A DNA stretch of 42,422 nt from VMCP01 sp964592635 (GTDB taxonomy: Bacteria > Bacteroidota > Bacteroidia > NS11-12g > UBA955): NCBI GenBank assembly GCA_964592635.1, contig CAZQFZ010000008.1, positions 1-42,422 on the forward strand, given 5' to 3'. Below are positions 1 to 8,818 of this stretch, piece by piece. Position 1 is the first letter of the stretch, and every line of letters begins with the position of its first letter. The notes beneath the pieces were generated by a model. That model did no database searches and had not been told where the DNA came from. It worked only from the letters and a program-made list of their open reading frames with translations. The position numbers and the translations under genes were made by a program.

Positions 1-89
1 TTATTGTTTTCAGCCAATTGGCCAACAATCACACAGATTTTGGTGGTTCCGATGTCTAATCCAACGATAATTTTGTTTGATTCAGGCAT
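1..89 (-). CDS. ftsA: FtsA, cell division actin-like protein (N-terminal fragment)
   Basis: Only the first 29 codons lie in the window; the gene runs off the left edge. The visible start reads MPESNKIIVGLDIGTTKICV, the phosphate-1 loop (GLDIGTTK) of the actin/Hsp70 ATPase fold typical of FtsA. FtsA tethers FtsZ filaments to the inner membrane and recruits later division proteins. The position directly after ftsQ is the usual dcw order, and ftsZ would be expected next outside the window. A 74-base gap separates it from ftsQ and carries a short tandem repeat. Identity is confident from motif plus context, although little of the protein is visible. Confidence 0.88.
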   Translation of the reverse strand, partial: MPESNKIIVGLDIGTTKICVIVGQLAENN

Positions 90-98
90 AATTGTAGT

Positions 99-122
99 TT
101 TAGTTTGTGGTTTAGTTTGTGG
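99..122. repeat. 12-bp tandem duplication in the ftsA leader
   Basis: The 12-mer TTTAGTTTGTGG occurs twice head to tail in the ftsQ-ftsA gap. On the coding (minus) strand it reads as an A/C-rich, almost G-free leader just upstream of the ftsA start. A perfect 10-bp palindrome, AGTGTACACT, lies a few bases further upstream at 133-142. Function is unknown; it could mark an internal promoter or an unstructured translation leader. Confidence 0.6.
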
Positions 123-163
123 TGTTTTAAATAGTGTACACTGTGTTTCGTATATTGTTTGTT

Positions 164-952
164 TTATTGGTCATTCGTTCTTCCAATGATCTGATTCTCG
201 TAGGAAATTTCGATTTCCGAGTACTTATTCCAACCCATCAATGGAAGGCCTTTCTCATAGAAAAGACGGAGGTTCTCGAACTTTTTCCCTAAGTTCACAA
301 CATTGTTTAAAACAATGCTATGACTTCCAACGCGTGGAAACAACAAATAGCGTTCAAACTTATCGACATAGCATTGTTCAAATTGCATGTTCCACAGAGG
401 TTGTGTATGAATAAATCGAGCTATCTCTAATAATTCAAGCGCTTTTTTATGTCCCATTTTTTTTCCATGTGTCAGTTTAAAAGGAATATTGCCATTGATA
501 ATTAACACGTTTGGTCCCCTCAATTTATTGCGCCTCATCATCATCCCAGAAGAATCAAAGAAATAGGTTTCGGAGGCGTTGTAAATCTGCGCAATAGCTT
601 GTCTTTCGGTAATCTGCACTTTTAGTTTTCCATCGAATGAAACGTACACAATACCTTTTTGGATGTATGGAATTCGATTCAACTCCAGTTCCAATTCAGT
701 TAATCGCAGTTCAGACGCTGGTTTTCCAACTGGATTGCCAATTTTATCTTCAACGAAATTGGATATTTCTTGCTGAGTTAAAAATTGAAAGGAAGTATCT
801 GCACTTGTAATTTCTACTCGAACTTCATTGATGATTCGATTTTTTCCTGCGAAGTTTAATTTCGACCACAAAAGAACCAAAAGCACAATCAAGAAAATTG
901 CGATGGAAAGCATCCATTGCCGGCGACTAAATGCTACTTTTATACCCTTCAT
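164..952 (-). CDS. ftsQ: FtsQ/DivIB-type cell division protein
   Basis: This 262-residue bitopic membrane protein has a short cytoplasmic N-terminus, one transmembrane helix at about residues 13-29 (WMLSIAIFLIVLLVLLW) and an extracytoplasmic part. The region at about 40-115 matches a POTRA domain, followed by the FtsQ beta domain with the ITERQAIAQIY segment. FtsQ links early and late divisome proteins through FtsL/FtsB and restrains septal wall synthesis until activation. The gene lies 40 bases after murC and before ftsA, the usual Bacteroidota position. Sequence conservation in this family is low, so the call rests on architecture plus synteny. Confidence 0.88.
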   Translation of the reverse strand: MKGIKVAFSRRQWMLSIAIFLIVLLVLLWSKLNFAGKNRIINEVRVEITSADTSFQFLTQQEISNFVEDKIGNPVGKPASELRLTELELELNRIPYIQKGIVYVSFDGKLKVQITERQAIAQIYNASETYFFDSSGMMMRRNKLRGPNVLIINGNIPFKLTHGKKMGHKKALELLEIARFIHTQPLWNMQFEQCYVDKFERYLLFPRVGSHSIVLNNVVNLGKKFENLRLFYEKGLPLMGWNKYSEIEISYENQIIGRTNDQ

Positions 953-992
953 TTTGTTTCTTTTTTTAATTTTATTCGGTTTGCAAAATTAT

Positions 993-2414
993 TTATCCCA
1001 GTACGTTTTTGATTTGTGGCACAAGCTTGTCAATGTCGCCCGCGCCCAATGTTAGCAGTACTTTTGGTGGATTTGCTTTGAGTTTGTTGATTATTTCTTG
1101 ATTGGCAAGCAACAATTTATTGGGGTTGGATATTTGATTCAGCAAGGCTTGTGAATGTATGCCTTCGAGTGGAAGTTCTCTTGCTGGGTAAATTTCCATT
1201 AACCAAACTTCGTCCAACTGAGAAAGTTCCTTTGCAAATCCCTCCATGAAATCGCGAGTTCGAGTGAATAAATGCGGTTGAAATATTCCTAAAATGGTAT
1301 TTTCTGGATAAAGTGCTTTTACTGAGGAAATAATGGCTTTCAACTCCTGCGGATGATGTGCGTAGTCGTCGATATACACCAATTTTTCGGTATCAATAAT
1401 GTACTCAAATCGACGTTTAACACCCTTGAAAGAGGCAATAGCTTGGGCTATTTTTTCGGGGGATAGTTTTAAAGATTCTTGGCAAAGTGCAAACGCTGCT
1501 GTGGCATTTGAAATATTATGAAAACCCGGTAAGCCGCTTTGAATTCCTCGGAAAGTACCAGAAAAATCGAATTCAAATCTATGGTTTCTGATTTGTATAT
1601 TATGGAAGTAAAAATCGTTCGAATGATGAGATGATTCTAACGCCTTTTCCTCACCCCCGTAGCGAAAAACCCTGAAATTTTCGTTTGTAGGATTCAATTT
1701 TACATCGGAGTGGATATATAATTGGCCCTTACAGGAATTAGCAAATTGTTCAAATGCTTGAAAAAACGATTCTGATGTTCCGTAAATATCTAAATGATCG
1801 GGGTCGGCGGCTGTAATGATCGCGGCATCCGGAATCAGTTGATGAAAGCTACGATCGAATTCGTCGGCTTCAACTACTATGACGGGTTTATCACCTATAT
1901 TAATTCCTTGGGTATAATGAATATAATTGGTATTGTAATTCGAAGTGATACCTCCAAGAAAAGCAGTGAAATTAATCCCATTGGCGTACAGAATATGGGC
2001 AATTAAACTCGATGTGGTAGTTTTACCGTGAGTTCCGGCGACAGCAATGCAGTAGGCGTTACGTGTTATTATGCCCAGAACTTCAGCACGTTTTTTTAAA
2101 TCAATCCCTTGAGAATCCAACCAGCATTTTTGCACATGATTTTTGGGGATGGCAGGGGTATAAATGTACAAAACATCAGAATCTCGGTTGGTAACAAACG
2201 ACGGTAGTGATTCTAATGAATCATCGAATGTGATGTTTGCGCCTTCTTTCCGCAATTCATCGGTTAAAGGAGTTGGGGTTTTATCGTAACCCGCTACCTG
2301 CATTCCCATAGAAAGGAAATACCGACAAATAGCAGACATTCCAATTCCACCAATACCAAGAAAATAGGCTTTTTTGTATGCGTCGAGTCCTACAATGTGT
2401 TGCTGATTATTCAT
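993..2414 (-). CDS. murC: UDP-N-acetylmuramate--L-alanine ligase
   Basis: MurC adds L-Ala to UDP-MurNAc, the first amino-acid step of peptidoglycan precursor synthesis in the cytoplasm. The 473-residue protein has the N-terminal Rossmann loop GIGGIGMSA (about 20-28), the Mur-ligase P-loop GTHGKTTTS (127-135), the central VEADEFDRSF segment and the C-terminal DDYAHHP motif typical of MurC. Length is normal for the family. The ATG at 2412-2414 overlaps the end of murG by 8 bases, indicating translational coupling within the dcw operon. Confidence 0.96.
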   Translation of the reverse strand: MNNQQHIVGLDAYKKAYFLGIGGIGMSAICRYFLSMGMQVAGYDKTPTPLTDELRKEGANITFDDSLESLPSFVTNRDSDVLYIYTPAIPKNHVQKCWLDSQGIDLKKRAEVLGIITRNAYCIAVAGTHGKTTTSSLIAHILYANGINFTAFLGGITSNYNTNYIHYTQGINIGDKPVIVVEADEFDRSFHQLIPDAAIITAADPDHLDIYGTSESFFQAFEQFANSCKGQLYIHSDVKLNPTNENFRVFRYGGEEKALESSHHSNDFYFHNIQIRNHRFEFDFSGTFRGIQSGLPGFHNISNATAAFALCQESLKLSPEKIAQAIASFKGVKRRFEYIIDTEKLVYIDDYAHHPQELKAIISSVKALYPENTILGIFQPHLFTRTRDFMEGFAKELSQLDEVWLMEIYPARELPLEGIHSQALLNQISNPNKLLLANQEIINKLKANPPKVLLTLGAGDIDKLVPQIKNVLG

Positions 2415-3480
2415 TTTCTAAAATGGTTTGAACGATAAATTGAGTTGCCTCGGGTTTAGCTGCGGCCAGTTGGTTTTTACGCATGAATTGCAACTTCTCG
2501 TTGTTGGTAATCCAAGTGTGTATGGTGTTTTGAAGTTCTTGGGTGAGTGATTTAGATTCTTTCACCAAGATACTTCCGCCGCCATTCACAGCCTGTTGGG
2601 CGTTAAATGTTTGGTGATCATCGGTAACATTGGGTGAAGGTACAAATATGGCAGGAACTCCCGCTGCAAGGATTTCGCTCACTGATAGAGCACCGGATCG
2701 CGATACAACCATATCGCAGCAGCTGTAGGCCAAATCCATTCTATGTATGAACTCGGATATAAATTCATTGGATTTTACTTTTTGATTATGCTTGTAATTT
2801 TTTCCGGTTTGCCAAATTATCTGAATCGAGTTTTCTGCAAAAAAATCCAAAAGTTGTGCAATAGATTCGTTTATATTTTTTGCGCCGAGAGATCCGCCAG
2901 TAACAAAGAGTATTTTTTTATTCGGGTCTAATTGAAAGAATGCTGCCGCCTCAGTTCTAGATGTTTTCAAGAGAATTTCGCTGCGAATAGGGTTGCCTGA
3001 ATGAATGCAGTTGTTGTATTTAAACTGAGTTTCCATCCCCGGAAATCCACAGAAAATAGCTCTAGCTCTTTTGCTGATAATTTTATTGGTTAATCCCGCG
3101 AATGCATTTCCTTCCCAAGCAAAAACGGGAATATTCATATGCGTTGCCGCCAAACAAACGGGTAAACTGGCATATCCACCTGTACCCATTACCCAATTGG
3201 GTTGTTCTTTTTTGAGGAGTTTTCTTGCCTTGAAATAGCTTTGAACCGCTTTAAATACAATTTTGAAATTTTCCCAACTGATAGAACGTTTCAACCCCTG
3301 AACTGGCAAACCTATAATGGGATATCCGGCCTGTGGCACTTTTTCCATTTCCATTTTACCTAAAGCTCCTACAAAAAGTATTTCGGCATCTTTTTGCAAT
3401 TTCTTTAGCTCATTGGCAATGGCCACTGCTGGGAATATGTGTCCCCCGGTTCCACCACCAGTAAATATGTATTTAGCCAT
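2407..3480 (-). CDS. murG: UDP-GlcNAc:undecaprenyl-PP-MurNAc-pentapeptide GlcNAc transferase
   Basis: MurG is a GT28 peripheral membrane enzyme that converts lipid I to lipid II. I place the start at the ATG at 3478-3480 (MAKYIFTGGGTGGHIFP), giving 357 residues; an in-frame extension to 3516 would add 12 residues not typical of the family. The N-terminal GGGTGGH loop is visible at residues 8-14. The second domain contains GGSLGAKNIN and the donor-binding VSRSGALSVSEILAAGVP stretch. The start overlaps the end of ftsW by 8 bases. Confidence 0.96.
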   Translation of the reverse strand: MAKYIFTGGGTGGHIFPAVAIANELKKLQKDAEILFVGALGKMEMEKVPQAGYPIIGLPVQGLKRSISWENFKIVFKAVQSYFKARKLLKKEQPNWVMGTGGYASLPVCLAATHMNIPVFAWEGNAFAGLTNKIISKRARAIFCGFPGMETQFKYNNCIHSGNPIRSEILLKTSRTEAAAFFQLDPNKKILFVTGGSLGAKNINESIAQLLDFFAENSIQIIWQTGKNYKHNQKVKSNEFISEFIHRMDLAYSCCDMVVSRSGALSVSEILAAGVPAIFVPSPNVTDDHQTFNAQQAVNGGGSILVKESKSLTQELQNTIHTWITNNEKLQFMRKNQLAAAKPEATQFIVQTILENE

Positions 3481-4684
3481 TGTTTTCGGGGTTATTGGGT
3501 GAAACAGAACCAGCACCTTGAATGCTAGCGCGGAGTTTTTCTTGTTGAATATGACGACTTACGCCGAGGATAATACCAAAGGCCATACTGTTAAATAAGA
3601 TGGAGGTACCTCCCATACTTACCAACGGCAGAGTGAGTCCAGTAACGGGTAATTTTCCTATCGACACTCCCATATGAATAAAAGCTTGTACTGTGGTGGT
3701 TACGGATATCCCCAAAACAACCAACGCCGCGAATGAACGCTGAGTTTCAACCACAATTCGGAGAGATCGGTATATCAATCCCAAATAACAGATAATCAAG
3801 ATAAAACCACCCACAAATCCATATTCTTCGATGATTATTGCAAAAATGAAATCGGAATACGGATGAGGTAGAAAATTTCTTTGAGTGCTATTTCCAGGAC
3901 CCTTTCCCCAGAATCCGCCTGAAGCCACTGCGATTTTCGCTTGCAATTGTTGGTAACCACCGTTTCCATCCACATCTTTTCCCATGTAGGTTTCAATTCT
4001 ACGCTTCCATGTGGGCAATCGTGTGGTTTGGTATTTTTCCATATCTACATTCATCAGGAACAAATAAAAAATTGAGGCGATGGACACCAAAATCAACCCC
4101 ATTATTACGATGAATTTCATTTTAATTCTACCCATGATCATGATCAAAGTGGAAGTAGCAATAATGACTAAAGAGGTACTTAGGTTTTCTGGTATGATAG
4201 GTATAATAACAAATACGATTACGGCTATAAGGATTCCAAACACCCGGGGTTTATCCACTTCGTCCTGATTTTTACTCGTGTATCGAGCAATGAAGATGGC
4301 TAAAAATAATTTGGCCATATCCGAGGGCTGAATGGTAAAGCCGAAAATAGGAATTACACGAGCGGCATTGTTGATTCTATATCCAATTATGAGCGTTAAG
4401 TACAGTAAAACAATGGATACTATAAGCATTACGAACGACATTTTGGCGTAATACTTAAATGGAATTTTGTGGGTTAAGTACATGATTCCCCAGCCGGCTG
4501 CAATGAAGCCAAAGTGGCGTAGCAAATAATGTTCTGTATCTCCTTGTTGTTTGGAGAATGAAATGGTTCCAGTAGAACTATACACCGCCAAAATTCCGAT
4601 TACCGATAAGATGAATACAATTGCCCAAATAAACGGGTCTCCCTGGAAAACAGATTTGACTTTTGAAGATGTAATGTTCAACAT
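3473..4684 (-). CDS. ftsW: FtsW, SEDS-family septal peptidoglycan glycosyltransferase
   Basis: This 403-residue polytopic membrane protein has about ten hydrophobic segments. SEDS landmarks are present: the early VYSSTG segment, QPSDMAKL at 119-126, and HPYSDFIFAIIIEEYGF with the conserved Asp at 278, which corresponds to the catalytic Asp of FtsW/RodA enzymes. The C-terminal GLTLPLVSMGGTS segment is also typical. FtsW polymerises lipid II at the septum together with FtsI, encoded upstream in the same operon. It lies 18 bases after murD. FtsW rather than RodA is chosen because of the dcw context. Confidence 0.95.
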   Translation of the reverse strand: MLNITSSKVKSVFQGDPFIWAIVFILSVIGILAVYSSTGTISFSKQQGDTEHYLLRHFGFIAAGWGIMYLTHKIPFKYYAKMSFVMLIVSIVLLYLTLIIGYRINNAARVIPIFGFTIQPSDMAKLFLAIFIARYTSKNQDEVDKPRVFGILIAVIVFVIIPIIPENLSTSLVIIATSTLIMIMGRIKMKFIVIMGLILVSIASIFYLFLMNVDMEKYQTTRLPTWKRRIETYMGKDVDGNGGYQQLQAKIAVASGGFWGKGPGNSTQRNFLPHPYSDFIFAIIIEEYGFVGGFILIICYLGLIYRSLRIVVETQRSFAALVVLGISVTTTVQAFIHMGVSIGKLPVTGLTLPLVSMGGTSILFNSMAFGIILGVSRHIQQEKLRASIQGAGSVSPNNPENNG

Positions 4685-4702
4685 ACAGAATAAATTATAA
4701 GT

Positions 4703-6046
4703 TTAGAGATTTTTAACTGCTTGTTTGAACAACCGACCACGTTCCTCGTAGTTTTCGAATAGATCAAAGCTTGCACAAGCGGGAGAAAGCAGAACAACAT
4801 CGTTAGAAATAGCCATTCGTGAGGCAACATGCACAGCTTCCTGTGCACTGGTTGTGTTGATTATCATGTCCACATCCGATTGAAATGCTTGATGGATTTT
4901 TCGGTTATCTATTCCCAAACAGATGATTAACTTCACTTTTTCCTTTACCAGAGGTTTTAAGTCGGTGTAATCGTTGCCTTTATCAACGCCCCCAGCAATC
5001 CAAATTACAGGGCGATCCATACTTTCTAAAGCGTACCAAGTACTGTTAACATTGGTAGCTTTGCTATCGTTGATGTATTCAACACCATTGTATTTTCCTA
5101 TGCTCTCTAGTCGGTGTTCTAAATTTTGGAAGTTGCTTAAGCTTTCACGGATGTTTTCTTTGCGAACATCTACTAAGCTTGCCATGATTGCAGCAGCCAT
5201 GGAGTTGTAGCCATTGTGTCGGCCGCGTAAATTAAATTCTTGTGTATTCATCGTATATGTCGTTTTTTCTAATAAAATATGCATGATTTGGTTGCTCAAA
5301 TGAGCACCAAATTCCAGTGTTTGGTCGTAAGAAAATGGAATTAATTTGGATTGGATATTCGGCGCATGTCGTTCCATACCCCTTAAAGTCAATTCATCAT
5401 CAGCGCAATAAATGAAATAATCGTTTTTGTCTTGATTTCGAGTCAAACGATATTTTGAATCGATGTAATTATCTAAAATATAATCATATCGGTCTAAGTG
5501 GTCGGGTGTGATATTGGTTAAACAGGCAATGTGAAATTTGATTTTATCGTTGCCATCCAGTTGGAAACTGCTTACTTCGAGTACATAATAATCGAAGTTG
5601 TTTTCAGCTACCTGACGGGCGAAAGATGTCCCAATATTTCCTCCCAAACCAACATTTAAACCGGCTTGCTTTAAAATATGATAGGTAAGCGATGTGGTGG
5701 TGGTTTTTCCGTTCGTTCCGCTTATGGCAATTAAAGTGGCATTGGTGTATCTGCCTCCAAATTCAATTTCGGAGATCACCGGTATGTTTAGTTCTTTTAC
5801 CGCCTTTATTACTGCCGCTTTATCCGGAATTCCGGGACTTTTTATCACCAAATTGGCTTTCAGAATTTTGTCTAAACTGTGTTTATTTTCTTCCCATTCG
5901 ATTTGATTTTTGTTGAGTTCTTCCTTGTATTCTGGGTCAATCGTGCCAAAGTCGGACACAAACACGTTCCAACCTTGTTTTTTACCCAAGATGGCTGCAC
6001 CTGTTCCGCTTTCGCCGGCTCCTAATATGACAAGAATTTGATTCAT
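4703..6046 (-). CDS. murD: UDP-N-acetylmuramoylalanine--D-glutamate ligase
   Basis: MurD adds D-Glu to UDP-MurNAc-L-Ala in the cytoplasm. The 447-residue protein shows an N-terminal nucleotide-like fold (LGAGESGTGAAIL, 8-20), the KSPGIP segment (69-74), the P-loop GTNGKTTTT (110-118), the NITPDHLDRY motif and the C-terminal LSPACASFDLFENYEERG stretch that is diagnostic for MurD. It follows mraY after a 172-base gap, the largest inside this dcw operon, which might hold an internal promoter. Confidence 0.96.
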   Translation of the reverse strand: MNQILVILGAGESGTGAAILGKKQGWNVFVSDFGTIDPEYKEELNKNQIEWEENKHSLDKILKANLVIKSPGIPDKAAVIKAVKELNIPVISEIEFGGRYTNATLIAISGTNGKTTTTSLTYHILKQAGLNVGLGGNIGTSFARQVAENNFDYYVLEVSSFQLDGNDKIKFHIACLTNITPDHLDRYDYILDNYIDSKYRLTRNQDKNDYFIYCADDELTLRGMERHAPNIQSKLIPFSYDQTLEFGAHLSNQIMHILLEKTTYTMNTQEFNLRGRHNGYNSMAAAIMASLVDVRKENIRESLSNFQNLEHRLESIGKYNGVEYINDSKATNVNSTWYALESMDRPVIWIAGGVDKGNDYTDLKPLVKEKVKLIICLGIDNRKIHQAFQSDVDMIINTTSAQEAVHVASRMAISNDVVLLSPACASFDLFENYEERGRLFKQAVKNL

Positions 6047-6218
6047 TTTTTCGGGGGATGATTGATCAGTTGTGGTTTATTACAGTTCGTGCTTTATGGA
6101 TTCAGGGTGGTTTTAATTTGTATCGTTTGAGGTGTTGAGTTTACTATTGTTGGTGTCTTTTGATATTGGAATGATTGCCTAATTATTTGTATGACTGCTG
6201 CTTATTCATCCACTGGGT
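6047..6218 (-). other. G-poor spacer between mraY and murD
   Basis: This 172-base gap is unusual in an operon whose other junctions are mostly overlapping. On the coding strand it is rich in A and C and strikingly poor in G, especially in its middle (for example CACCAACAATAG and CAAATTAAAACCACCC). No ORF of useful length, no hairpin and no clear TAnnTTTG promoter were found. It may be an unstructured translation leader or hold a weak internal promoter. Confidence 0.4.
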
Positions 6219-7352
6219 TTAACGAAGTTTGATTAATGCGATGGTGGCTAAAACCAAAATCACGGTAATCAACCAGAATCTCAAGGTTATTTTGCTTTCA
6301 GGAATTCCCTTTTTTTGGTAGTGATGATGCAATGGCGACATCAAGAAAATTCTGCGGCCTTCACCGAATTTTTTCTTAGTATATTTAAAATAACTCACTT
6401 GAAGAATTACTGAAACGCTTTCGGCAAAGAAGATTCCGCATAGAATGGGAATCAATAGTTCCATTTTTATAATGATGGCTACTGCCGCGATGGCTCCACC
6501 CAAAGCCATGCTGCCAGTATCTCCCATAAAAACTTGGGCTGGAAAGCCGTTGTACCAAAGAAATCCCAAACAGGCACCGATTAAAGCGGCGAGAAAAACT
6601 ACCACTTCACCACTTTGGGGCACATAAATGATATTTAGGTATCGAGCAATTTTTACGTTTCCGGTGGAGTAGGCGAGTACCCCTAGTCCCACACCCACCA
6701 AAGCGGTTGTTCCGGCTGCTAAGCCATCAATCCCATCCGTTAGGTTAACAGCATTGGTAATGGCCATTACAATTACAATGATGATGGGCACAAAAAGCAA
6801 CCATGCATTTCCATCGCCGGGGATAAGTTCCGAATAGTTCAAACGGTGTTTGGAGATGGGCAAATTGGTTTCTAAAGGAATGTGATTATTGCTGTGTGTG
6901 AAATCAATGGCCACCGCAATGATAATTCCCAACATCAGCTGACCAATTAGCTTGGTCGTGGCTTTCATGCCCTCCTTGTTTTTCTTGAATACTTTGATAT
7001 AATCGTCAATACCACCAATTATGCCCATCCATAATGTGCTTATAATCATCAATATCACATAGGTGTTGTTGAGTTTGGCAAAAAGTAGAGTGGGTATTAA
7101 AATGGCTATGATAATTATGATTCCTCCCATGGTAGGAGTTCCTTTTTTCTGCATTTGACCCTCCAAACCCAAATCACGGATGGATTCTCCAATTTGCAGT
7201 TTTTGCAAATAACGAATGATGCCCTTACCAGCAATCAAGGCAATCAACAATGCAATAATTCCAGCCAATGACGCCCGGAAGGAAATATAGTTGAATACTC
7301 CGGCACCTGAGTAGCCCTGTTGGTCGAGATATCGAAATAAATGGTACAGCAT
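6219..7352 (-). CDS. mraY: Phospho-MurNAc-pentapeptide transferase
   Basis: MraY transfers phospho-MurNAc-pentapeptide to undecaprenyl phosphate to make lipid I at the inner membrane. The protein has 377 residues and multiple membrane segments. Family motifs are visible: GTPTMGGIII (71-80), GGIDDYIKVFKKNKEG with the Asp pair at 116-117, NLTDGIDGLAAG, MGDTGSMALG and the late PLHHHYQKKG histidine motif. The ATG shares its last base with the murE stop codon. The related but distinct transferase at 41,120-42,205 lacks these MraY-specific segments and belongs to the WecA/WbpL branch. Confidence 0.97.
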   Translation of the reverse strand: MLYHLFRYLDQQGYSGAGVFNYISFRASLAGIIALLIALIAGKGIIRYLQKLQIGESIRDLGLEGQMQKKGTPTMGGIIIIIAILIPTLLFAKLNNTYVILMIISTLWMGIIGGIDDYIKVFKKNKEGMKATTKLIGQLMLGIIIAVAIDFTHSNNHIPLETNLPISKHRLNYSELIPGDGNAWLLFVPIIIVIVMAITNAVNLTDGIDGLAAGTTALVGVGLGVLAYSTGNVKIARYLNIIYVPQSGEVVVFLAALIGACLGFLWYNGFPAQVFMGDTGSMALGGAIAAVAIIIKMELLIPILCGIFFAESVSVILQVSYFKYTKKKFGEGRRIFLMSPLHHHYQKKGIPESKITLRFWLITVILVLATIALIKLR

Positions 7353-8818
7353 TATCCTAGTATTTTAAATAGTTGGTTGGTGATTTTTTTATCGTCGAAT
7401 TCGTGTTTTACTCCTTGAATTTCTTGGTAAGTTTCGTGCCCCTTTCCAGCAATCAAAATCACATCCCCAGGTTGAGAAAGGAAAATGGCCGTTTTGATGG
7501 CTTCCTTTCTGTCCGTAATCTGAATCACTTTACGCTGATTTTGCGGTTCCACCCCCTGCATCATTTCTTGAATGATTGCCTCAGGGGATTCTGAACGGGG
7601 ATTGTCGCTGGTGAAAATTACCTTGTCACAGCGGCTTGAAGCGGTATGCCCCATAACCGGGCGTTTTTCACGATCTCGATTTCCCCCACAACCCACCACA
7701 CAGATCAATTGACTATCGCCCTTTTGAATGTGTTTGATGGTTTGAATTACATTTTCCAAGGCATCAGGTGTGTGCGCGTAGTCAATGATTGCCGTGCGTG
7801 CCTCGGGGCCATTTATTGCCTCAAACCTGCCATTTACTCTACCCAAAGCGCTCATGGCCACGGCAATTTCTTCGGTTCCTTCCGTAATTAAAGTGGCAGC
7901 AGCATAAACAGCAATCATGTTGTAGGCATTGAATTTTCCTACCAATGGTGTCCAGATTTCTTCGCCTTGCAGTTTTATTTGCATGCCGGTAAAGTCGTTT
8001 TCAATGATTTTTACGTTGAAATCGGCTCCACCATGCAGACTGTATGTGTAACGCGTGGATTTGGTGTTTTGCAACATCACCATTCCATTTTTATCATCTT
8101 TGTTAGTTAAGCTAAATGCGTTGGGACCCAAGCCGTCGAAAAATCCTTTTTTGGCCTTAATGTAGTTTTCGAACGTTTTGTGGTAGTCCAAATGGTCATG
8201 AGTGATGTTAGTAAAAATTCCGCCTGTAAAATCGATGCCAGAAATTCGATGTTGCACTACCGAATGTGAACTCACTTCCATAAAGCAATGGGTGCATCCT
8301 TCATCTACCATCTTTTTGAAGAGTTGATGAATTGAAATACTGTCGGGTGTTGTGTGCGTGCTCGGGAAAATCTCTGCTCCAATTCTGTATTCCACTGTAC
8401 TGAGTAACCCGCATTTATATCCCAAGTGCTGAAATAAGTCGTGTAGTAAAGTAGTAACCGTGGTTTTACCATTAGTACCTGTACATCCAATTATAATTAA
8501 TTCCTCTTGGGCATCATCGTAAAAATGAGACGCTATTTTACCCAATTCAGCTGGAACTGATTCCACTTGTATGTAGGTAATGCCATCCAACAATTGTGTT
8601 GGTAAATCTTCTACAAGTAAGGCAACCGCGCCCAAAGAAACTGCTTTCTCAATATACGAATGCCCGTCCACTTGCGTGCCCTTAACAGCAGCAAATAATG
8701 TAGCTGCTTGCACTTGTCGGCTATCACTAGCAATAAGTGAAATTTCAACTTGATCATCCCCAAAAATGGAAACAACAGAAACGTTTTTTAATAGCTTGGA
8801 TAAAGTCTTGGTGCTCAT
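7352..8818 (-). CDS. murE: UDP-MurNAc-L-Ala-D-Glu--meso-diaminopimelate ligase
   Basis: MurE adds the third stem-peptide residue. The 488-residue protein has the P-loop GTNGKTTVT (114-122), the NITHDHLDYH motif and, at 405-408, the DNPR signature that in this family marks meso-diaminopimelate as substrate rather than L-lysine. The final KGHETYQ motif is also typical. A DAP-type wall agrees with the dapF gene at 17,949-18,737. The gene overlaps ftsI upstream by 4 bases and mraY downstream by 1 base. Confidence 0.96.
   Translation of the reverse strand: MSTKTLSKLLKNVSVVSIFGDDQVEISLIASDSRQVQAATLFAAVKGTQVDGHSYIEKAVSLGAVALLVEDLPTQLLDGITYIQVESVPAELGKIASHFYDDAQEELIIIGCTGTNGKTTVTTLLHDLFQHLGYKCGLLSTVEYRIGAEIFPSTHTTPDSISIHQLFKKMVDEGCTHCFMEVSSHSVVQHRISGIDFTGGIFTNITHDHLDYHKTFENYIKAKKGFFDGLGPNAFSLTNKDDKNGMVMLQNTKSTRYTYSLHGGADFNVKIIENDFTGMQIKLQGEEIWTPLVGKFNAYNMIAVYAAATLITEGTEEIAVAMSALGRVNGRFEAINGPEARTAIIDYAHTPDALENVIQTIKHIQKGDSQLICVVGCGGNRDREKRPVMGHTASSRCDKVIFTSDNPRSESPEAIIQEMMQGVEPQNQRKVIQITDRKEAIKTAIFLSQPGDVILIAGKGHETYQEIQGVKHEFDDKKITNQLFKILG

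Noticed and set aside
3481..3516. 12-residue extension of MurG
   Set aside because: The ATG at 3,480 gives the standard MurG N-terminus directly before the glycine-rich loop.
8305..8490. 61-codon minus-strand ORF inside murE
   Set aside because: An out-of-frame shadow of murE, whose own frame is well supported.
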